In this document: positions 44,316 through 53,581 of the stretch, one piece after another
How the letters are laid out: the number at the start of each line of letters is the position of its first letter
Numbering within the stretch: position 1 is the stretch's first letter
DNA from: Rhizobiaceae bacterium
Lineage (GTDB): Bacteria > Pseudomonadota > Alphaproteobacteria > Rhizobiales > Rhizobiaceae
Assembly: GCA_019635715.1 (NCBI GenBank)
Contig: JAHBYY010000023.1
Coordinates: forward strand, 1-56,786
Length of the DNA stretch: 56,786 bases
Direction: 5' to 3'
Notes under the pieces: model-generated
Databases searched by the model: none
What the model saw: the letters and a program-made list of their open reading frames with translations, nothing else
Told to the model about the DNA's origin: nothing
Program-made: the position numbers and the translations under genes

Positions 44316-45641
44316 ATGAAGTTCACCAGACGCGACGTGATCCGTACCAGTGCCGGCGTCGCCGCCGGCCTCGTCGGCAGCCAGTTGATCGGCCGGCCGG
44401 CCTTCGCCCAGGACGCGCTGAGTTTCAAGCCGGAAGAAGGCGCGTCGCTGCGGCTGCTGCGCTGGTCGCCCTTCGTGCAGGGTGACGAGGACGCCTGGCT
44501 CGCCAACACCAAGCGCTTCACCGATGCGACCGGGGTTCAGGTTCGCGTCGACAAGGAAAGCTGGGAGGACATCCGTCCCAAGGCCGCCGTCGCCGCCAAT
44601 GTCGGCTCAGGTCCCGATCTCATGCTGGTCTGGTTCGACGACGCCCACCAGTATCCCGACAAGCTGCTCGACGTCAGCGACATCGGCGAATATCTCGGCG
44701 CCAAATATGGCGGCTGGTATGACGGCCCGAAGGGCTATGCCACCCGCGACGGCAAGTTCATCGGCCTTCCGGTGGCGGCCATCGGCAACGCCATCGTCTA
44801 CCGCGATAGCTGGGTCAAGGAAGCCGGCTTCTCCGAATTCCCGAAGGACACGGCGGGTTTCCTGGAGCTCTGCAAGGCGATGCAGAAGATTGGCCATCCG
44901 GCCGGCTTCACCCATGGCCACGGCGTCGGCGACGGCAACAACTACGCCCACTGGCTGCTGTGGAGCCATGGCGGCATGATGGTCGACGAGGGCGGCAAGG
45001 TGGTGATCAACAGCCCCGAGACGCTGAAGTCGATCGAATATGCGATGGAGCTCTACAAGACCTTCATCCCGGGCACGGAAAGCTGGCTCGACGTCAACAA
45101 CAACCGCGCCTTCCTGGCCGGCGAGCTCGGTATCATCGCCAACGGCATCTCGGCCTACCGCACGGCGCAGATCAACAAGGACAACGATCCGAAGCTGACG
45201 GAGATCGCCAAGGACATCCGCACCACCAACCTGCCGATCGGCCCGGTCGGCAAGTCGGTCGAACTGCATCAGACGACGGTCGGCGTCATCTTCAACTACA
45301 CCCCCTATCCGAATGCGGCGAAGGCCTACCTCCAGTTCATGTTCGAGGAGGCGCAGATGAGTGACTGGATCAAGGGCTCGCTGGGCTACTGCTGCCAGAC
45401 GCTGAAGGGCTTCGCCAACAACCCGATCTGGACGGAAGACGCCAACGCCGCCGCCTATTCCAGGGCATCGGAGACGCTGCGCCCCAACGGCTTCGCCGGG
45501 CCGCTCGGCTACGCCTCGGCGGCGACGATGGCGGACTATGTGCTGGTCGACATGTACGCCGAGGCAGTCACCGGCGCGGCGACGCCGCAGGAGGCGATGG
45601 AAAAGGCCGAGAAGCGCGCCAACCGGTATTATCGGGTGTAG
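44316..45641 (+). CDS. Extracellular sugar-binding protein (family 1, CUT1)
   Basis: This encodes a 441-residue periplasmic protein. The leader MKFTRRDVIRTSAGVAAGLV carries a twin-arginine motif (TRRDVI) and an AFA cleavage site near residue 31, so Tat export is likely. Binding-fold segments (GPDLMLVWFDDAHQYPDKL; LSxD-like hinge) follow. A GGGAGGAAGACG ribosome site precedes it. A perfect 39-bp-arm hairpin follows before the permeases. The ligand is unknown. Confidence 0.9.
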   Translation: MKFTRRDVIRTSAGVAAGLVGSQLIGRPAFAQDALSFKPEEGASLRLLRWSPFVQGDEDAWLANTKRFTDATGVQVRVDKESWEDIRPKAAVAANVGSGPDLMLVWFDDAHQYPDKLLDVSDIGEYLGAKYGGWYDGPKGYATRDGKFIGLPVAAIGNAIVYRDSWVKEAGFSEFPKDTAGFLELCKAMQKIGHPAGFTHGHGVGDGNNYAHWLLWSHGGMMVDEGGKVVINSPETLKSIEYAMELYKTFIPGTESWLDVNNNRAFLAGELGIIANGISAYRTAQINKDNDPKLTEIAKDIRTTNLPIGPVGKSVELHQTTVGVIFNYTPYPNAAKAYLQFMFEEAQMSDWIKGSLGYCCQTLKGFANNPIWTEDANAAAYSRASETLRPNGFAGPLGYASAATMADYVLVDMYAEAVTGAATPQEAMEKAEKRANRYYRV

Positions 45642-45661
45642 GGCCCGCTTGGAAATGGGTT

Positions 45662-45757
45662 CACCCCCACCCCTTACCCCTCCCCGCAAGGGGGAGGGGG
45701 ATTATGAGACGTCGGCGCCCCCCTCCCCCTTGCGGGGAGGGGTAAGGGGTGGGGGTG
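45662..45757. repeat. Inverted repeat with 39-bp perfect arms inside the CUT1 operon
   Basis: Arms 45662-45700 and 45719-45757 are exact reverse complements, starting CACCCCCACCCCTTACCCCT, with an 18-base loop. The unit begins 20 bp after the binding-protein stop and ends 36 bp before the permease start. Confidence 0.95.
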
Positions 45758-45792
45758 CAGGCTCCTCGAAAGCTGTCGAACGAGGCGGTTGA

Positions 45793-46737
45793 ATGTCGGC
45801 ACAGGCACGCTCCATGACCTCGACCCGGCGGACGTCCTCGCTCTCCGGACTCACCGAGAGCAAGGGCTTCCTGTCCTTCTGGTTCATGCTGCCGGCGGCG
45901 GTGCTGCTGCTGGTCTTCCTGACCTATCCGCTCGGTCTCGGCGTCTGGCTGGGCTTCACCGACACGCGCGTCGGCCGCGAAGGCATCTGGATCGGCCTGG
46001 AGAACTACGAATATCTCTGGGACGATTCGATCTTCTGGCTCTCGGTGTTCAACACGCTGCTCTACACGATCAGCGCCTCGATCCTGAAATTCGCGCTCGG
46101 CCTGTGGCTGGCGCTGCTGCTCAACGAGAACCTGCCGCTCAAATCCTTCTTCCGCGCCGTCGTGCTGCTGCCCTGGGTGGTGCCGACGGTCCTGTCGGCG
46201 ATCGCCTTCTGGTGGATCTACGATTCGCAGTTCTCGATCATCTCCTGGGCGCTGATCGAACTCGGCGTCATCGACCAGAGGATCAATTTCCTCGGCGACC
46301 CCAACAATGCGCGCGCCTCGGTCATCGCCGCCAATGTCTGGCGCGGCATCCCCTTCGTGGCGATCACCCTGCTCGCCGGCCTGCAGACCATCCCGCAATC
46401 GCTCTACGAGGCGGCGACGCTCGACGGCGCCAGCCGCTGGCAGCTCTTCCGCTTCGTCACGCTGCCGCTGCTCACCCCGATCATCGCCATCACCATGACC
46501 TTCTCGGTGCTGTTCACCTTCACCGACTTCCAACTGATCTACGTGCTGACGCGCGGCGGGCCGGTGAACGCCACCCACCTGATGGCGACGCTGTCGTTCC
46601 AGCGCGGCATTTCCGGCGGCCAGCTCGGCGAGGGCGCGGCGATCGCGGTGGCGATGATCCCCTTCCTGCTGGCGGCGATCCTGTTCAGCTATTTCGGCCT
46701 GCAAAGGCGAAAGTGGCAGCAGGGCGGAGGCGACTGA
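45793..46737 (+). CDS. Sugar ABC transporter permease, CUT1 (MalF/UgpA type)
   Basis: This encodes a 314-residue inner-membrane permease with about six helices. The EAA loop reads LYEAATLDGASRWQLFRFVT (about residues 204-223), followed by LPLLTPIIAITM. It pairs with the next permease (gap of 1 bp). The start at 45793 follows GAGGCGG. Confidence 0.92.
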   Translation: MSAQARSMTSTRRTSSLSGLTESKGFLSFWFMLPAAVLLLVFLTYPLGLGVWLGFTDTRVGREGIWIGLENYEYLWDDSIFWLSVFNTLLYTISASILKFALGLWLALLLNENLPLKSFFRAVVLLPWVVPTVLSAIAFWWIYDSQFSIISWALIELGVIDQRINFLGDPNNARASVIAANVWRGIPFVAITLLAGLQTIPQSLYEAATLDGASRWQLFRFVTLPLLTPIIAITMTFSVLFTFTDFQLIYVLTRGGPVNATHLMATLSFQRGISGGQLGEGAAIAVAMIPFLLAAILFSYFGLQRRKWQQGGGD

Positions 46738-46738
46738 C

Positions 46739-47629
46739 ATGGCAGCAACCACATCCGCCGGCGCCAAGGCCGACGAAGGCGGCATGGGCTACCTGCAGAG
46801 CCTGCCGCGCCGCGTCGTCACCATCTATCTGCCGCTGGTCATCTTCGTCTTCGTGCTGCTCTTCCCGTTCTACTGGATGGCGATCACCGCGGTGAAGCCG
46901 AACGAGCAGATGACCAACTTCAACGACTACAGCCCGTTCTGGGTGGTCAATCCGACGCTCGAGCACATCAGATACCTGCTGTTCGACACCTCCTATCCCG
47001 GCTGGCTGTGGAACACGGTGCTTATTTCGGTCGGCTCCACGGTCCTGTCGCTGCTGGCGGCGGTCTTTGCCGCCTATGCGATCGAGCGCCTGCGCTTCCA
47101 GGGCTCGCGGCAAGTCGGCCTCGGCATTTTCCTTGCCTATCTGGTGCCGCCGTCGATCCTGTTCATTCCGCTGTCGGTGATGGTGTTCCGGCTCGGCCTC
47201 TACGACACGCCCTTCGCGCTGATCCTGACCTATCCGACCTTCCTCGTGCCGTTCTGCACCTGGCTGCTGATGGGCTATTTCCGCTCGATTCCCTTTGAGC
47301 TGGAGGAATGCGCGCTGATCGACGGCGCCAGCCGCTGGCAGATCCTCACCAGGATCATCCTGCCGCTCTCGGTGCCCGGACTGATCTCGGCCGGCATCTT
47401 CGCCTTCACCCTGTCGTGGAACGAGTTCATCTACGCGCTGACCTTCATCCAGTCGTCGGAGAACAAGACCGTGCCGGTCGGCGTGCTGACCGAACTGGTG
47501 CGCTCCGACGTCTACGAATGGGGCGCGCTGATGGCCGGCGCGCTGATCGGCTCGCTGCCGGTGGTCATCCTCTATTCCTTCTTCGTCGAGCACTACGTCT
47601 CGTCGATGACCGGGGCGGTGAAGGAATAG
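46739..47629 (+). CDS. Sugar ABC transporter permease, CUT1 (MalG/UgpE type)
   Basis: This encodes a 296-residue permease with six predicted helices. The EAA loop is LEECALIDGASRWQILTRII (about residues 188-207), and FTLSWNEFIYALTFI, a typical MalG segment, follows. It completes the transporter. The next gene, an alpha-hydroxyacid oxidase, is convergent. Confidence 0.92.
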   Translation: MAATTSAGAKADEGGMGYLQSLPRRVVTIYLPLVIFVFVLLFPFYWMAITAVKPNEQMTNFNDYSPFWVVNPTLEHIRYLLFDTSYPGWLWNTVLISVGSTVLSLLAAVFAAYAIERLRFQGSRQVGLGIFLAYLVPPSILFIPLSVMVFRLGLYDTPFALILTYPTFLVPFCTWLLMGYFRSIPFELEECALIDGASRWQILTRIILPLSVPGLISAGIFAFTLSWNEFIYALTFIQSSENKTVPVGVLTELVRSDVYEWGALMAGALIGSLPVVILYSFFVEHYVSSMTGAVKE

Positions 47630-47636
47630 GCGCCCC

Positions 47637-48815
47637 TCACGCCCGCTTCGCCAGCAAATGCGGGCCGAGATCCTCGATCCGCGTCACGCCGAGCAGGCCC
47701 ATGGTGCGGTCGATCTCGGCGCCCAGCGTCCGCAGCACATGGGTGACGCCGGCTTCGCCGGCGACGCTGAGGCCCCAGAGATGCGGCCGGCCGACCAGGC
47801 AGGCCGTGGCGCCGAGGCAGAGCGCCTTCACCACATGGCTGCCGCGCCGCACCCCGCCGTCCAGCAGGACGGGAATGCGGCCCTCGACCGCCGCCGCCAC
47901 GCCGGGCAGCGCGTCGATCGAGGAGATGGCGCCGTCGAGTTGCCGCCCGCCATGGTTGGACACCACCACCGCGTCGACGCCGAGATCGGCGGCGCGCCTG
48001 GCCTCGTCGGGGTGCAGGATGCCCTTGAGGATGAACGGTCCGTCCCAGATGCGGCGCAGCCACTCGACATCGGCCCAGGACAGGCTCGGATCGAGCAGCG
48101 ACACCATCTGTCTGGACAGGCTGCGCAGATCGCCCGGCTGGCCGTCGCGGACGTAATTGGCGAAGGTGATCTTCGGCAGTTCGCCGCGCATCCGCATCAG
48201 CCAGGGCAGCTTGGCCGCCATCGCCAGGATATCGGACGGGCCGAAGGTCGGCGGGATGGTGAAGCCGTTGCGCAGGTCGCGCTCGCGCCGCCCCAGCATC
48301 TGGTTGTCGACCGTCAGCACCAGCGCGTCGTAGCGCGACGCCGCGGCACGGCGCACGAACTCCTCGGTGAAGCCGCGGTCGTGGTAGACGAAGACCTGCA
48401 TCCAGCGTGGCGCGCCGCCGATCGCCGGCAGGTCCTCGATGCGGCAGACCGAGGCGTGGCTGAGGCAGTAGGGTACGCCGGCCCCCGCCGCGGCACGGCC
48501 CGCCGCCAGCTCGCCCCCCTTCCAGAACAGGCCGGCGAGCCCGGTCGGGCCGATCGCCACCGGCATGGCCAGCCGCCCGTCGAACAGCTTGACGGAGAGA
48601 TCGCGCTGCGGGCTGCCCCGCAGCGGCTTGGGCAGGAAGACATGCCGGTCGAAATCGCGCTCGTTGGCGGCGAGCGTCACCTCGTCCTCGGCGCCGCCGT
48701 CGGCGAAGTCGAACACCGGGCGCGGCAGGATGCGCCTTGCGCGCGCCCGCATGTCGGCTAGGCTGTGGACGTGCTTCAAGGCGCGGGAGGATGTCACGCC
48801 GGCCGGTCCGCGCAT
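47637..48815 (-). CDS. FMN-dependent alpha-hydroxyacid oxidase/dehydrogenase (LldD/mandelate family)
   Basis: This encodes about 392 residues of a TIM-barrel flavoprotein that oxidises L-2-hydroxy acids such as lactate, glycolate or mandelate. The catalytic His-Arg segment is SNHGGRQLDGA (about residues 285-295). The FMN phosphate site lies in LDGGVRRGSHVVKALCLGA, and FDFADGGAEDE marks the N-terminal FMN loop. It ends 8 bp from the end of the convergent permease gene. The start is uncertain (ATG 48815 or GTG 48797). The substrate is unknown. Confidence 0.85.
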   Translation of the reverse strand: MRGPAGVTSSRALKHVHSLADMRARARRILPRPVFDFADGGAEDEVTLAANERDFDRHVFLPKPLRGSPQRDLSVKLFDGRLAMPVAIGPTGLAGLFWKGGELAAGRAAAGAGVPYCLSHASVCRIEDLPAIGGAPRWMQVFVYHDRGFTEEFVRRAAASRYDALVLTVDNQMLGRRERDLRNGFTIPPTFGPSDILAMAAKLPWLMRMRGELPKITFANYVRDGQPGDLRSLSRQMVSLLDPSLSWADVEWLRRIWDGPFILKGILHPDEARRAADLGVDAVVVSNHGGRQLDGAISSIDALPGVAAAVEGRIPVLLDGGVRRGSHVVKALCLGATACLVGRPHLWGLSVAGEAGVTHVLRTLGAEIDRTMGLLGVTRIEDLGPHLLAKRA

Positions 48816-48902
48816 CCGCGGCCGGGATGGGCGCGCCCGTTCGCCTCAGCCGACAAAAAAATGGGATGAGAGCGGCAGCATCGCCGTCCAGTAGGAAAAG
48901 GC

Positions 48903-49595
48903 ATGATCACGGATCCTCCCGCACTGACCATTTGGCGGGATTTTCCCCGCCCCGACAAGTCGATTCTGGCGGCGTTCGCCGGGCAGCCGACGGGTTTCGT
49001 CGTCGACGCGATGGGCGGACGCGGGGCGCTCGACTACCGGATCAAGCCGCTGGTGCCGCTGGCGGGGCCGATCGTCGGCGTGGCGGTGACCTGCGACTGC
49101 GGCCCGTCGGACAATCTGGCGCTGTTCGGGGCGCTGGACGTGTCGCAGGACGGCGATTTTCTCGTCGCCGCGACCGACGCCTTCACCGGCGCCGCGGTGA
49201 CCGGCGACCTGCTGCTCGGCATGGCGAAGAACCGCGGCGTGGCCGGCTTCGTCACCGACGGGCTGGTCCGCGACCTGCCCGGAATCCTGGCCGTCGGCCT
49301 GCCGGCCTTCGCGGCGGGCGTCACGCCCAACTCGCCGGCCCGCACCGGTCCCGGCACGGTCGGCCTGCCGGTGGTGGTCGGCGGCGTGCCGGTCTCGTCG
49401 GGTGATATCATCGTCGGCGACGTCGACGGCGTCGTCGTCGTCCCGGCCGAGCGTGTGGCGCAGGTGATCGCCGCGCTGGAGTCGGTGCGCGTCGCCGAAG
49501 CGGCGCTGGACGCCAAGGTCAAGGCGGGCCTGCAGATCCCCGACTTCGTGCGAAGCATCCTCGACTCCGACCGGGTCCGGACGATCAAGCGCTGA
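48903..49595 (+). CDS. RraA/HMG-aldolase-family protein
   Basis: This encodes a 230-residue protein of the RraA-like fold. The conserved GDLLLGMAKNRGVAGFVTDG continues into LVRD, with the Arg-Asp pair used for pyruvate/metal binding in 4-hydroxy-4-methyl-2-oxoglutarate and CHA aldolases. GDVDGVVVVPAE closes the fold. Aldolase or oxaloacetate-decarboxylase activity is more likely here than RNase E inhibition, because it lies beside sugar transport and a hydroxyacid oxidase. AGGAAAAGGC precedes the ATG. Confidence 0.8.
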   Translation: MITDPPALTIWRDFPRPDKSILAAFAGQPTGFVVDAMGGRGALDYRIKPLVPLAGPIVGVAVTCDCGPSDNLALFGALDVSQDGDFLVAATDAFTGAAVTGDLLLGMAKNRGVAGFVTDGLVRDLPGILAVGLPAFAAGVTPNSPARTGPGTVGLPVVVGGVPVSSGDIIVGDVDGVVVVPAERVAQVIAALESVRVAEAALDAKVKAGLQIPDFVRSILDSDRVRTIKR

Positions 49596-49620
49596 CGGTG
49601 CAAGGCGGCGGGTGGAAAAG

Positions 49621-49668
49621 CCGCCGTTCTACCGATCCCTTGGTGGGCCTCGCCTTGCGGCGCGGCGG
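49621..49668 (-). pseudogene. Duplicated fragment of the arfB 3' region
   Basis: This 48-bp stretch matches 50251-50298 within arfB at 43 of 48 positions by eye. On the minus strand it encodes PPPRRKARPTKGSVERRL, the counterpart of the RRKTRPTKGSVERRL tail of ArfB. It carries no start of its own and is a remnant. Confidence 0.75.
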
Positions 49669-49676
49669 GGGTAGGG

Positions 49677-50168
49677 TCACGGTTGGAAGGGTTTGTACTC
49701 GCCACAGGACGTCATCCACCCTTGACTGGTAAAGGTAAAGGACTGGACGGAACCGGCGGGATCGAGAAAGTACTGTTTCCAGGTGACAGTTGCGATCCCC
49801 CAAGCCCGGCCAACCCACCGGTCCCAAAATCTCGGCTGAGGCATTGGCTCGATATGCTCACCATAGACAGCTCGAAGGACGCAGCAGTCGGGGTTCTTTT
49901 CAAGGAACTCGTGCCCAGACTCGTATGGTATGACGGCTTTTACGCCGTTAGGCGGCCGATCAATTCCCATCGTTGATATCCAAGCCTGAAGCTGGTTCGC
50001 ATCCGGCCGGACTGCTTCGGAGAAGCTTTGCGCCACCACTTCGATTTTATCGTCTTCAGACAAGAAGCGACCGGTCGAGTAGCAGGCACCGGAGAGGTTC
50101 CAGGCTCCCCAAGCTGCGAATCCGGCCGCCGCGAAGGCCGCAATGGTCAAAGGTTGCATCGTCGGCAT
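49677..50168 (-). CDS. Membrane-anchored or exported hypothetical protein
   Basis: This encodes a 163-residue protein not recognised as a known family. The N-terminus (PLTIAAFAAAGFAAWGAWNL, about residues 6-25) is a signal peptide or a membrane anchor. The remainder contains five cysteines (one in SGACYS, the pair in NPDCCVLR, and SCGEYKPF near the end) and several Trp. Its base composition is visibly less GC-rich than its neighbours. It is flanked by arfB and by a duplicated fragment of arfB, suggesting recent acquisition. Confidence 0.6.
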   Translation of the reverse strand: MPTMQPLTIAAFAAAGFAAWGAWNLSGACYSTGRFLSEDDKIEVVAQSFSEAVRPDANQLQAWISTMGIDRPPNGVKAVIPYESGHEFLEKNPDCCVLRAVYGEHIEPMPQPRFWDRWVGRAWGIATVTWKQYFLDPAGSVQSFTFTSQGWMTSCGEYKPFQP

Positions 50169-50187
50169 ACTCGGTGGTCTCCGACGC

Positions 50188-50622
50188 TCAATCGTCCTGG
50201 ACGCGGCCCCGCATCTTCTTGACCGTCGAGCGGCCGGCCTTGGATTTGAGCCGCCGTTCCACCGATCCCTTGGTCGGACGCGTCTTGCGGCGCGGCGGCG
50301 GGGGCGGCTCGGCCGCCTTGGCGACGAGCGCGGCGAGGCGTTCGCGCGCATCGACGCGGTTGCGCTCCTGAGTGCGGAATTTAGACGCCTCGATGATGAT
50401 GACGCCGTCCTTGGTGGCGCGGCTGCCGGCGATCGCCAGGAGCCGGACAAGCACCCGCTCCGGCAGTTCGGCGCGCGTCGTGTCGTAGCGTAGGTGGACG
50501 GCCGTCGCGACCTTGTTGACGTTCTGCCCGCCGGGTCCGGAGGCGCGCACGAAGGACTCGTCGAGATCGGCGGCGCGGATGATCACGCCCTCGGCGACCG
50601 GAATGTCGTCATCGGGATTCAT
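50188..50622 (-). CDS. arfB: Alternative ribosome-rescue factor B (ArfB/YaeJ), peptidyl-tRNA hydrolase
   Basis: This encodes a 144-residue release-factor-like protein that rescues ribosomes stalled on non-stop mRNA. The catalytic GGQ motif is in ASGPGGQNVNKVATAV (about residues 28-43). The basic C-terminal tail (KTRPTKGSVERRLKSKAG to the end) enters the mRNA channel. The length is normal. The DNA encoding the tail is duplicated at 49621-49668. Confidence 0.93.
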   Translation of the reverse strand: MNPDDDIPVAEGVIIRAADLDESFVRASGPGGQNVNKVATAVHLRYDTTRAELPERVLVRLLAIAGSRATKDGVIIIEASKFRTQERNRVDARERLAALVAKAAEPPPPPRRKTRPTKGSVERRLKSKAGRSTVKKMRGRVQDD

Positions 50623-50773
50623 CCGCCAGAGATGCCTTGGCGGCGGACAAAAGGAAAGGCCGGTTGAAGCAGATGGGCTCGCGGCGGTGCGACGTATGCG
50701 GTCACGGCTTCGCCCCCATCAGAGTAATGTCGTTGTGGCCACATCCGGTTGTCGTCGTGAGCCAACGCTGACA

Positions 50774-50896
50774 CTCCCTCTCCCCGTACTTCACGGGGAG
50801 AGGGCTGGGGTGAGGGGCAGCGCCGGCGCGGATCGCACGACGCTGCCCCTCATCCGACCCTTCGGGCCACCTTCTCCCCGTGAACGGGGAGAAGGA
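50774..50896. repeat. Inverted repeat downstream of pckA
   Basis: Imperfect outer arms (CTCCCTCTCCCCGT.. and ..AACGGGGAGAAGGAAGG) surround an exact inner pair GGGGCAGCG/CGCTGCCCC. It begins and ends with nested CCCCGTACTTCACGGGG and CCCCGTGAACGGGG hairpins. It lies 10 bp beyond the pckA stop (reading leftwards) and probably ends that transcript. The 283-bp gap to arfB holds nothing else evident. Confidence 0.8.
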
Positions 50897-50905
50897 AGGG
50901 CAACG

Positions 50906-52516
50906 CTATTCGGCGGCTTCCTGGAAGCGCGGCGCGCTCGCCGACACATGGCTGTCGACATGGCCCTCGAACTTCTCGAAGTTCTTGAGGAACATGCCGA
51001 CGATGCGCCTGGCCTGGCGGTCGTAGGCGGCCGGATCGGACCAGGTCGAGCGCGGGTCGAGGATGGCGGTGTCGACGCCGGGCACGGCGACCGGCACGGC
51101 GAAGCCGAAATTCGGGTCGGTGCGGAACTCGGCCCTGGCCAGGCTGCCGTCGAGCGCCGCCGCCAGGAGGGCGCGCGTCGCCCGGATCGGCATGCGTTTT
51201 CCCGTGCCGAAGGCGCCGCCGGTCCAGCCGGTATTGACCAGCCAGCAGTCGACGCCGTGCCGGGCGATCAGGTCGCGCAGCAGGTTGCCGTATTCGGAGG
51301 GATGGCGCGGCATGAACGGCGCGCCGAAGCAGGTCGAGAACGTCGCCTCCGGCTCGGTGACGCCGCGTTCCGTGCCGGCCACCTTGGCGGTGTAGCCGGA
51401 CAGGAAGTGGTACATCGCCTGCGCCGGGGTCAGCCTGGCGATCGGCGGCATCACGCCGAAGGCGTCGGCCGTCAGCATGATGATGTTCTTCGGGTGGCCG
51501 GCCTGGCCCGTGGCGCTGGCATTCGGGATGAAGTCGAGCGGATAGGCGCAGCGCGTGTTCTCGGTCAGCGAGCCGTCGTCGAAATCCGGGCGGCGCTCGG
51601 CGTCGAGCACGACGTTCTCCAGCACCGTGCCGAAACGCTTCGTCGTGGCGAAGATCTCCGGCTCGGCTTCGGCCGACAGGCGGATCGTCTTGGCATAGCA
51701 GCCGCCTTCGAAGTTGAAGATGCCGTCCGGCCCCCAGCCATGCTCGTCGTCGCCGATCAGCGTGCGCGACGGATCGGCCGAGAGCGTCGTCTTGCCCGTT
51801 CCGGACAGCCCGAAGAACACGGCAGAATCGCCGGCCGGGCCGACATTGGCCGAGCAGTGCATCGGCATGACGCCGCGGCCGGGCAGGATGTAGTTCAGCA
51901 CGGTGAACACCGACTTCTTCATCTCGCCGGCATAGGCCGAGCCGCCGATCAGCACGATGCCGCGCGACAGGTCGACGGCGATCACGGTCTCGGTGCGGCT
52001 GCCGTGGCGCGCCGGATCGGCGCGGAACGACGGCAGGTCGATGATCGTCAGCCCCGGTACGAAGCCCGACAGCTCGTCGGCGGCCGGCCGGATCAGCAGG
52101 TTGCGGATGAACAGCGAATGCCAGGCGAACTCGGTGACGACGCGGGCATTCAGCCGCTGCCCGGCGTCCGCACCGCCGATCAGGTCCTGGACGAAAAGAT
52201 CCTTGTCGGCGGCGTGCGCCAGGAAATCCGCATGCAGCCGCTCGAAGGCGCCGGAGTCCATGGCTGCGTTGTTGTCCCACCAGATGTCCGCGTCGACCTT
52301 GCCGTCGCGCACCACGAACTTGTCCTTGGGCGAGCGGCCGGTGTGCTGGCCCGTATAGGCGACCAGCGCGCCGTCGGCGGTGAGCCGGGCTTCGCCGCGC
52401 CGCATCGATTCCTCGTAGAGCTGCGCCGCGCCGAGATTGAAATGCACGTTGCCCGACGTGACGATGCCGCAGGCCTCGAGCCCGCAGTCGGGATTGCGTT
52501 TGCCGATCTCTTTCAT
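50906..52516 (-). CDS. pckA: ATP-dependent phosphoenolpyruvate carboxykinase
   Basis: This encodes a 536-residue gluconeogenic enzyme converting oxaloacetate and ATP to PEP, CO2 and ADP. The oxaloacetate-binding TGRSPKDKF (about residues 53-61), the P-loop [12 protein letters not shown] and the metal-binding histidine in [10 protein letters not shown] are all present. Its length matches rhizobial PckA. The ATG at 52516 follows GAGGGGCAGC. It is divergent from chvI across a 339-bp region with AT-rich repeated boxes, the same arrangement as in Sinorhizobium and Agrobacterium. Confidence 0.97.
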   Translation of the reverse strand: MKEIGKRNPDCGLEACGIVTSGNVHFNLGAAQLYEESMRRGEARLTADGALVAYTGQHTGRSPKDKFVVRDGKVDADIWWDNNAAMDSGAFERLHADFLAHAADKDLFVQDLIGGADAGQRLNARVVTEFAWHSLFIRNLLIRPAADELSGFVPGLTIIDLPSFRADPARHGSRTETVIAVDLSRGIVLIGGSAYAGEMKKSVFTVLNYILPGRGVMPMHCSANVGPAGDSAVFFGLSGTGKTTLSADPSRTLIGDDEHGWGPDGIFNFEGGCYAKTIRLSAEAEPEIFATTKRFGTVLENVVLDAERRPDFDDGSLTENTRCAYPLDFIPNASATGQAGHPKNIIMLTADAFGVMPPIARLTPAQAMYHFLSGYTAKVAGTERGVTEPEATFSTCFGAPFMPRHPSEYGNLLRDLIARHGVDCWLVNTGWTGGAFGTGKRMPIRATRALLAAALDGSLARAEFRTDPNFGFAVPVAVPGVDTAILDPRSTWSDPAAYDRQARRIVGMFLKNFEKFEGHVDSHVSASAPRFQEAAE

Positions 52517-52622
52517 GCTGCCCCTCGTTGACTGGCGGCCATGCCGAACGCCCTGCTTGAGCGCGCCGCTCGCTTCTCCTTCGAGCGGAAGCCGGCAAGA
52601 AACAGAAAAGCGTAAAGATATC

Positions 52623-52668
52623 AAATCATTAATCGATTTAAAGATTTTGAAAATCGTTTAAATCGGTT
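52623..52668. promoter_or_regulatory. AT-rich repeated AAATCG-type boxes in the pckA-chvI intergenic region
   Basis: Four AATC-containing boxes lie here: AAATCATT (52623), AATCGATT palindrome (52631-52638), AAATCGTTT (52651) and AAATCGGTT (52660). The last two form a 9-bp direct repeat. This is the most AT-rich stretch of the region. A LacI-type PckR regulator is known to control pckA in Sinorhizobium; whether these boxes are its site is an inference. Promoters for pckA (leftward) and chvI (rightward) must also be in the 339-bp gap. Confidence 0.5.
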
Positions 52669-52855
52669 GTATGGCGTTTAGAGGCCGAAGCGTGCACACT
52701 GAGCGGGCAGACCATTCGTGCAGATGCCGGAAAGGCGTGCAGGCGCGACGAGGAGGGAGCACCGACGGCTGTGCCACATTTTGTACTCAATTTGTCCTCC
52801 AATAGCGGCTTCCTGATGCAGGAAGGGACGCCCGCTCATGAGGGAGCAAGCTGAT

Positions 52856-53557
52856 ATGGCAACGATCGCGCTTGTCGACGACGACCGCAACATTCTGACC
52901 TCCGTGTCGATCGCACTGGAGTCGGAGGGCTACCGTGTCGAAACCTATACGGACGGAGCATCCGCGCTGGAGGGATTCGCGGCGCGTCCGCCGAACCTCG
53001 CCATCCTCGATATCAAGATGCCGCGCATGGACGGCATGGAACTGCTGCGCCGGCTGCGCCAGAAGACCGACCTGCCGGTGATCTTCCTGACCTCGAAGGA
53101 CGACGAGATCGACGAGCTGTTCGGGCTGAAGATGGGCGCCGACGACTTCATCCGCAAGCCGTTCTCGCAGCGCCTGCTGGTCGAGCGCGTCCGCGCCGTG
53201 CTGCGCCGCGCCAGCGCCCGCGAGGCCGCCACAAAAGCGCCAAGCGTGCAGGCCAAGTCGCTGGAGCGCGGCCAGCTCGTCATGGACCAGGAGCGGCATA
53301 CCTGCACCTGGAAGGGCGAGCCGGTCACGCTCACGGTCACCGAGTTCCTGATCCTCCACTCGCTCGCGCAGCGGCCGGGTGTGGTCAAGAGCCGTGACGC
53401 GCTGATGGATTCGGCCTATGATGAACAGGTCTATGTCGACGATCGGACGATCGACAGCCACATCAAGCGGCTTCGCAAGAAGTTCAAGGCCGTCGACGAC
53501 GACTTCGAGATGATCGAGACGCTCTACGGGGTCGGCTATCGTTTCCGCGAGGCCTGA
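52856..53557 (+). CDS. chvI: Two-component response regulator ChvI
   Basis: This encodes a 233-residue OmpR/PhoB-type regulator. The phosphoacceptor is Asp52 ([12 protein letters not shown]), with the acidic triad VDDDRN at 7-12 and the Lys in IRKPFS. A winged-helix output domain spans about 135-230 ([20 protein letters not shown]). It is almost the same as rhizobial ChvI, which governs acid and envelope stress and symbiosis or virulence genes. The start at 52856 ([12 protein letters not shown]) matches known ChvI proteins; an upstream ATG at 52838 is less likely. Confidence 0.96.
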   Translation: MATIALVDDDRNILTSVSIALESEGYRVETYTDGASALEGFAARPPNLAILDIKMPRMDGMELLRRLRQKTDLPVIFLTSKDDEIDELFGLKMGADDFIRKPFSQRLLVERVRAVLRRASAREAATKAPSVQAKSLERGQLVMDQERHTCTWKGEPVTLTVTEFLILHSLAQRPGVVKSRDALMDSAYDEQVYVDDRTIDSHIKRLRKKFKAVDDDFEMIETLYGVGYRFREA

Positions 53558-53581
53558 TGCCCGCGGCGAAACCGGGGCCGA

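Noticed and set aside
48903-49595. RNase E inhibitor RraA in the strict sense
   Set aside because: The protein is longer than RraA and retains the aldolase-type Arg-Asp segment; the catabolic context favours an aldolase or decarboxylase.
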